Assembly (NCBI GenBank): GCA_017619295.1
Contig: JAFZSQ010000018.1
Span: forward strand, 1-34,492
Direction: 5' to 3'
Source: Lachnospiraceae bacterium
Lineage (GTDB): Bacteria > Bacillota > Clostridia > Lachnospirales > Lachnospiraceae
Length of the DNA stretch: 34,492 nucleotides
The number at the start of each line of letters is the position of its first letter. Positions within the stretch are counted from its first letter, which is position 1. The notes under the pieces are model-generated. The model was not told the origin of the DNA. It worked only from the letters and a program-made list of their open reading frames with translations, and made no database searches. Positions 32,663 through 34,492 of the stretch are shown here, piece after piece. Position numbers and translations under genes: made by a program.

Positions 32663-32848
32663 TTAGAAATCATCATCGTCATCATCATTTTTCCAGCCGG
32701 AGTTGAAGTGTAGTTCGCCGGTATCCATGTCCATTGACATATTATCGCCCATTCGCATATGCAGGTCGCCATCAGAATCAATTCCCATGTTGCTGGAAGT
32801 CTGGTAAATGAAATCTCCGTCATCATAATCAAAAATTGGATTACACAT
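32663..32848 (-). CDS. Small acidic Asp/Met-rich protein
   Basis: A 61-residue protein, extremely rich in Asp and Met, with a C-terminal run of Asp ending in Phe. The core SDGDLHMRMGDNMSMDMD looks beta-like with alternating residues. The start at 32848 is supported by AGGAGG 6 bases upstream, and its start nearly touches the stop of the HTH-ankyrin gene (1 base between), so both are on one minus-strand transcript. The acidic character could suit a DNA mimic, a metal binder or an inhibitor of the HTH partner. No family was recognised. Confidence 0.65.
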   Translation of the reverse strand: MCNPIFDYDDGDFIYQTSSNMGIDSDGDLHMRMGDNMSMDMDTGELHFNSGWKNDDDDDDF

Positions 32849-32849
32849 G

Positions 32850-34100
32850 TTAAGCCTCCTTTTTTTCGAATTGGTTGATAAAGTAATTATAGGTTTTATT
32901 AAGCTCATCAATAAGAAACTGCACTTCTGTGTCCTTGGATGATGCAGTAACATTGATTACGTTTGTAATAAATCCTGTAGTATTCTTTGCGAAGAATGGC
33001 ATGTAGTAGGCAACAAAACCCGTATCGGCATAGAAATAGTACTCGCGCCAAGCTTCACGCTTAAAGTAATTGTCATCATAGTAGCTTGCGTTGGGAAGTC
33101 CGCTATTGAGTTCCTTACAGCTGGTCTCGCTTTTATCAACAAGTTTCTTAAGCTTTTTCTGGACCCTCTTGTTGTGATCGATTGCTTTCTCTAAGAATCT
33201 TTTGCTTTCAGCTATTCTTTTTCCAGTGATTAATAAATCAAGTACTTTTCCGGCATAAGGAAATACAAATGTGCTGCGAAGAGCATTCATTTCAGCTTCT
33301 GTTTCAAATTCATCAAGGAAATAGGATATGGCGGTATTTTCGCTGGCGGCAATGCTTTCAATCATCTGTTCTACGTTTGTGGATGATGGGAGCTGTGTAT
33401 CTCTAAGTGTCCAGTGATGAATTGGATTAATTGTATATAGCAAAGGTATTTCCCTGGCACGTAGAGTGTTCAACATTTCAAAGTCTTTATCTCTGATAGC
33501 CAAAGCTATCATCTTAAATCGAAGATCATCCTGGTATTTCATACGGGAGTCTAAGGTATCGAGAAATCCAATTTCACGACGTTTAATAGATGTTCCAGCA
33601 CCGAATCCTAGATAATATTCTTTTTTATCGTCTCCAACGAACCATATATAGCCCTTATCCGTAAGATATTTAAGGAAAGGATAGTTTCCAGCTTCAAGGG
33701 CATAATCAATAGCCGTTTTATTATATTCATCCGGATTTAGAATAAGCCTGTCATCTCTTTGGACATAAGCTTCCCATTCCGCGGGATCTTTTGAAAAAGC
33801 TATAGAGTAATTGGTTTTTCTGTTTAGGACAGGAGTGAGTGCTGTACCAGCGCTGAGTATATCTTCAATAGATACTCCAAGTAACTCTGAGAATATAGGA
33901 AGATCCTCAATCTGTACGCCCTTGTTTCCCTTCTTTATCTGGCAGATTCTGTTCTGCATCTTTTGAATATCGTCAGGATTAGCATCGCCATCTCTGAGCT
34001 TGAGATATGCAATACCAAATTGGCGATCGTTCTTATACTCACTATTCTTAATTAAATCTGATAGGTGTTTTCCAATTTTTGTATTATCTGTTTTAAACAT
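32850..34100 (-). CDS. HTH (XRE-like) protein with ankyrin-like repeats
   Basis: A 416-residue protein. Residues about 7-85 look like a Cro/C1-type DNA-binding region with an inserted loop (FGIAYLKLRDG, MQNRICQIKKGNKG, then LPIFSELLGVSIEDIL). Residues about 115-310 contain helix pairs with ankyrin character, for example NKTAIDYALEAGNYPFLKYL. The C-terminal part (about 310-416) is helical with no recognised match. AAAGGAGA precedes the ATG at 34100, which was chosen over an upstream in-frame ATG without such a site. Palindromes overlapping its promoter suggest autoregulation. It is followed by the small acidic protein gene in the same operon. Confidence 0.7.
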   Translation of the reverse strand: MFKTDNTKIGKHLSDLIKNSEYKNDRQFGIAYLKLRDGDANPDDIQKMQNRICQIKKGNKGVQIEDLPIFSELLGVSIEDILSAGTALTPVLNRKTNYSIAFSKDPAEWEAYVQRDDRLILNPDEYNKTAIDYALEAGNYPFLKYLTDKGYIWFVGDDKKEYYLGFGAGTSIKRREIGFLDTLDSRMKYQDDLRFKMIALAIRDKDFEMLNTLRAREIPLLYTINPIHHWTLRDTQLPSSTNVEQMIESIAASENTAISYFLDEFETEAEMNALRSTFVFPYAGKVLDLLITGKRIAESKRFLEKAIDHNKRVQKKLKKLVDKSETSCKELNSGLPNASYYDDNYFKREAWREYYFYADTGFVAYYMPFFAKNTTGFITNVINVTASSKDTEVQFLIDELNKTYNYFINQFEKKEA

Positions 34101-34162
34101 TGTTGTTATCTCCTTTGAGACCATAGTAAAAAAATATATGCGTAAAAGATATAACAGATTAG

Positions 34163-34181
34163 CATATGCTTTTTGCATATG
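34163..34181. repeat. Inverted repeat CATATGC-N5-GCATATG at the HTH-ankyrin transcription start
   Basis: Seven-base arms around a T5 centre. It lies just downstream of the -10 element of the minus-strand promoter and covers the predicted start of transcription. It shares the GCATAT core with the palindrome at 34201 and with ATATATGC at 34134-34141. Confidence 0.6.
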
Positions 34182-34184
34182 TAA

Positions 34185-34193
34185 ATTATAACA
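34185..34193 (-). promoter_or_regulatory. Extended -10 promoter of the HTH-ankyrin operon
   Basis: On the minus strand TGTTATAAT is a consensus extended -10 element. No good -35 is visible, and its place is taken by the palindrome at 34201-34221. The predicted leader is about 75 bases. Confidence 0.6.
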
Positions 34194-34200
34194 TTAAAAT

Positions 34201-34221
34201 ATATATGCTAATAGCATATAT
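34201..34221. repeat. Perfect palindrome, probable operator of the HTH-ankyrin protein
   Basis: ATATATGCTA, one central base A, TAGCATATAT: perfect 10-base arms. It covers the -35 position of the minus-strand promoter. Together with two further GCATAT-containing elements it forms a probable autoregulatory operator set. Confidence 0.7.
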
Positions 34222-34252
34222 TATGGAAATACATCAAATAAGCGAATATTTA

Positions 34253-34282
34253 TTGACGTGCACGCACTGACTACATTATAAT
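34253..34282 (+). promoter_or_regulatory. Promoter of the right-edge HTH gene
   Basis: TTGACG (34253-34258) and perfect TATAAT (34277-34282) are separated by 18 bases. One copy of a 16-base repeat fills the spacer. Confidence 0.75.
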
Positions 34283-34311
34283 AAAGATAGGAATACACGC
34301 ACTGACTACAT
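34261..34311 (+). repeat. Pair of perfect 16-base direct repeats flanking the -10
   Basis: CACGCACTGACTACAT occurs at 34261-34276 and again at 34296-34311, 35 bases apart start to start. The first fills the -35/-10 spacer and the second lies in the early transcribed region, ending just before the ribosome binding site. This is the layout of a repressor operator pair, probably for the HTH protein encoded next (inference). Confidence 0.7.
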
Positions 34312-34323
34312 AAGGAGGTTGCC

Positions 34324-34492
34324 ATGAAGAAAGAAATCTATAATGTCGAAGGTATTGAGATTGAAGTAGAGCGTACAGATAAGAATGACACTGATGCTGA
34401 GCGTCGCAAGATGGCATACGCCTTTAAGATGATCAGAGAGCAGTCAGGAATGAATAGGAAGGACTTTTCTGTATGGCTGGGAATCCCTTACC
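34324..34492 (+). CDS. HTH-domain protein, cut by the window end
   Basis: The first 56 residues of a gene that continues beyond the window. The start is clear, with AAGGAGG before the ATG. Residues about 30-56 (AFKMIREQSGMNRKDFSVWL, then GIPY) are the first part of a Cro/C1-type helix-turn-helix, preceded by a short acidic N-terminal strand region. Its divergent neighbour is the HTH-ankyrin gene. Such small XRE proteins are often antitoxins or element regulators, but the part seen does not decide this. Confidence 0.7.
   Translation, partial: MKKEIYNVEGIEIEVERTDKNDTDAERRKMAYAFKMIREQSGMNRKDFSVWLGIPY

Noticed and set aside
32620..32832. Minus-strand frame overlapping the small acidic protein
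   Set aside because: The acidic protein frame has AGGAGG and near-contact with the upstream stop, and this alternative has neither.

Overview
The window looks like a chromosome segment of an anaerobic Gram-positive Clostridia, most likely a Lachnospiraceae species of the Butyrivibrio/Roseburia type (inference). The clues are strong AGGAGG-type ribosome binding sites, a lipobox lipoprotein, a sortase next to a sortase-anchored surface protein, a CsoR-type copper sensor, propeller-type hybrid kinases and a cytoplasmic GH2 enzyme. No rRNA, tRNA, CRISPR array, transposase or integrase gene was seen.

Layout. (1) 1-3252: a minus-strand neutral-type amino acid/Na+ symporter, a divergently transcribed OB-like lipoprotein with its own promoter and terminator, and an FRG-domain protein. 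(2) 3352-12970: a tight four-gene signalling cluster. It holds a membrane HD-GYP protein with an extracytoplasmic sensor, a beta-propeller hybrid kinase ending in REC-Hpt, a two-receiver response regulator without output domain, and a second membrane HD-GYP protein with a duplicated C-terminal beta-rich module. The parts fit a phosphorelay joined to cyclic-di-GMP breakdown. (3) 13013-20588: a TetR-family regulator that is probably leaderless, a strong terminator, then four overlapping genes for a heterodimeric ABC exporter, a pectinacetylesterase/Notum-type hydrolase and a GH2 glycosidase. Both enzymes lack signal peptides. (4) 20718-26332: a near-consensus promoter drives a 1665-residue modular surface adhesin with an unusual LAKTG sorting motif and its adjacent dedicated sortase. 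(5) 26447-27493: an XRE regulator with a helical-repeat tail. (6) 27503-30424: a copper resistance operon of csoR and copA. Twin CsoR operators overlap the promoter, and a CopZ-like domain is fused to the CopA C-terminus behind what looks like its own internal ribosome binding site.

After the copA terminator the character changes. A gene start with a good ribosome binding site stops after seven codons. A 400-base non-coding stretch follows with five 10-bp phased repeats, an AT palindrome and three TGGTACTC repeats, which looks like the attachment end of a genomic island. From there to the right edge the sequence is visibly richer in A+T. It carries a three-gene cassette (dual-OB protein plus two DUF488 proteins), expressed from a promoter with a terminator-like leader. 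The first DUF488 protein has a C-terminal QISLF peptide that resembles a beta-sliding-clamp binding motif. Beyond it are a small acidic protein, an HTH protein with ankyrin-like repeats, and the start of another HTH gene. The last two are divergent across a 223-bp control region with two different operator-like repeat sets. This island cassette is the best candidate in the window for an uncharacterised system, probably a DNA-linked conflict or repair function (inference).
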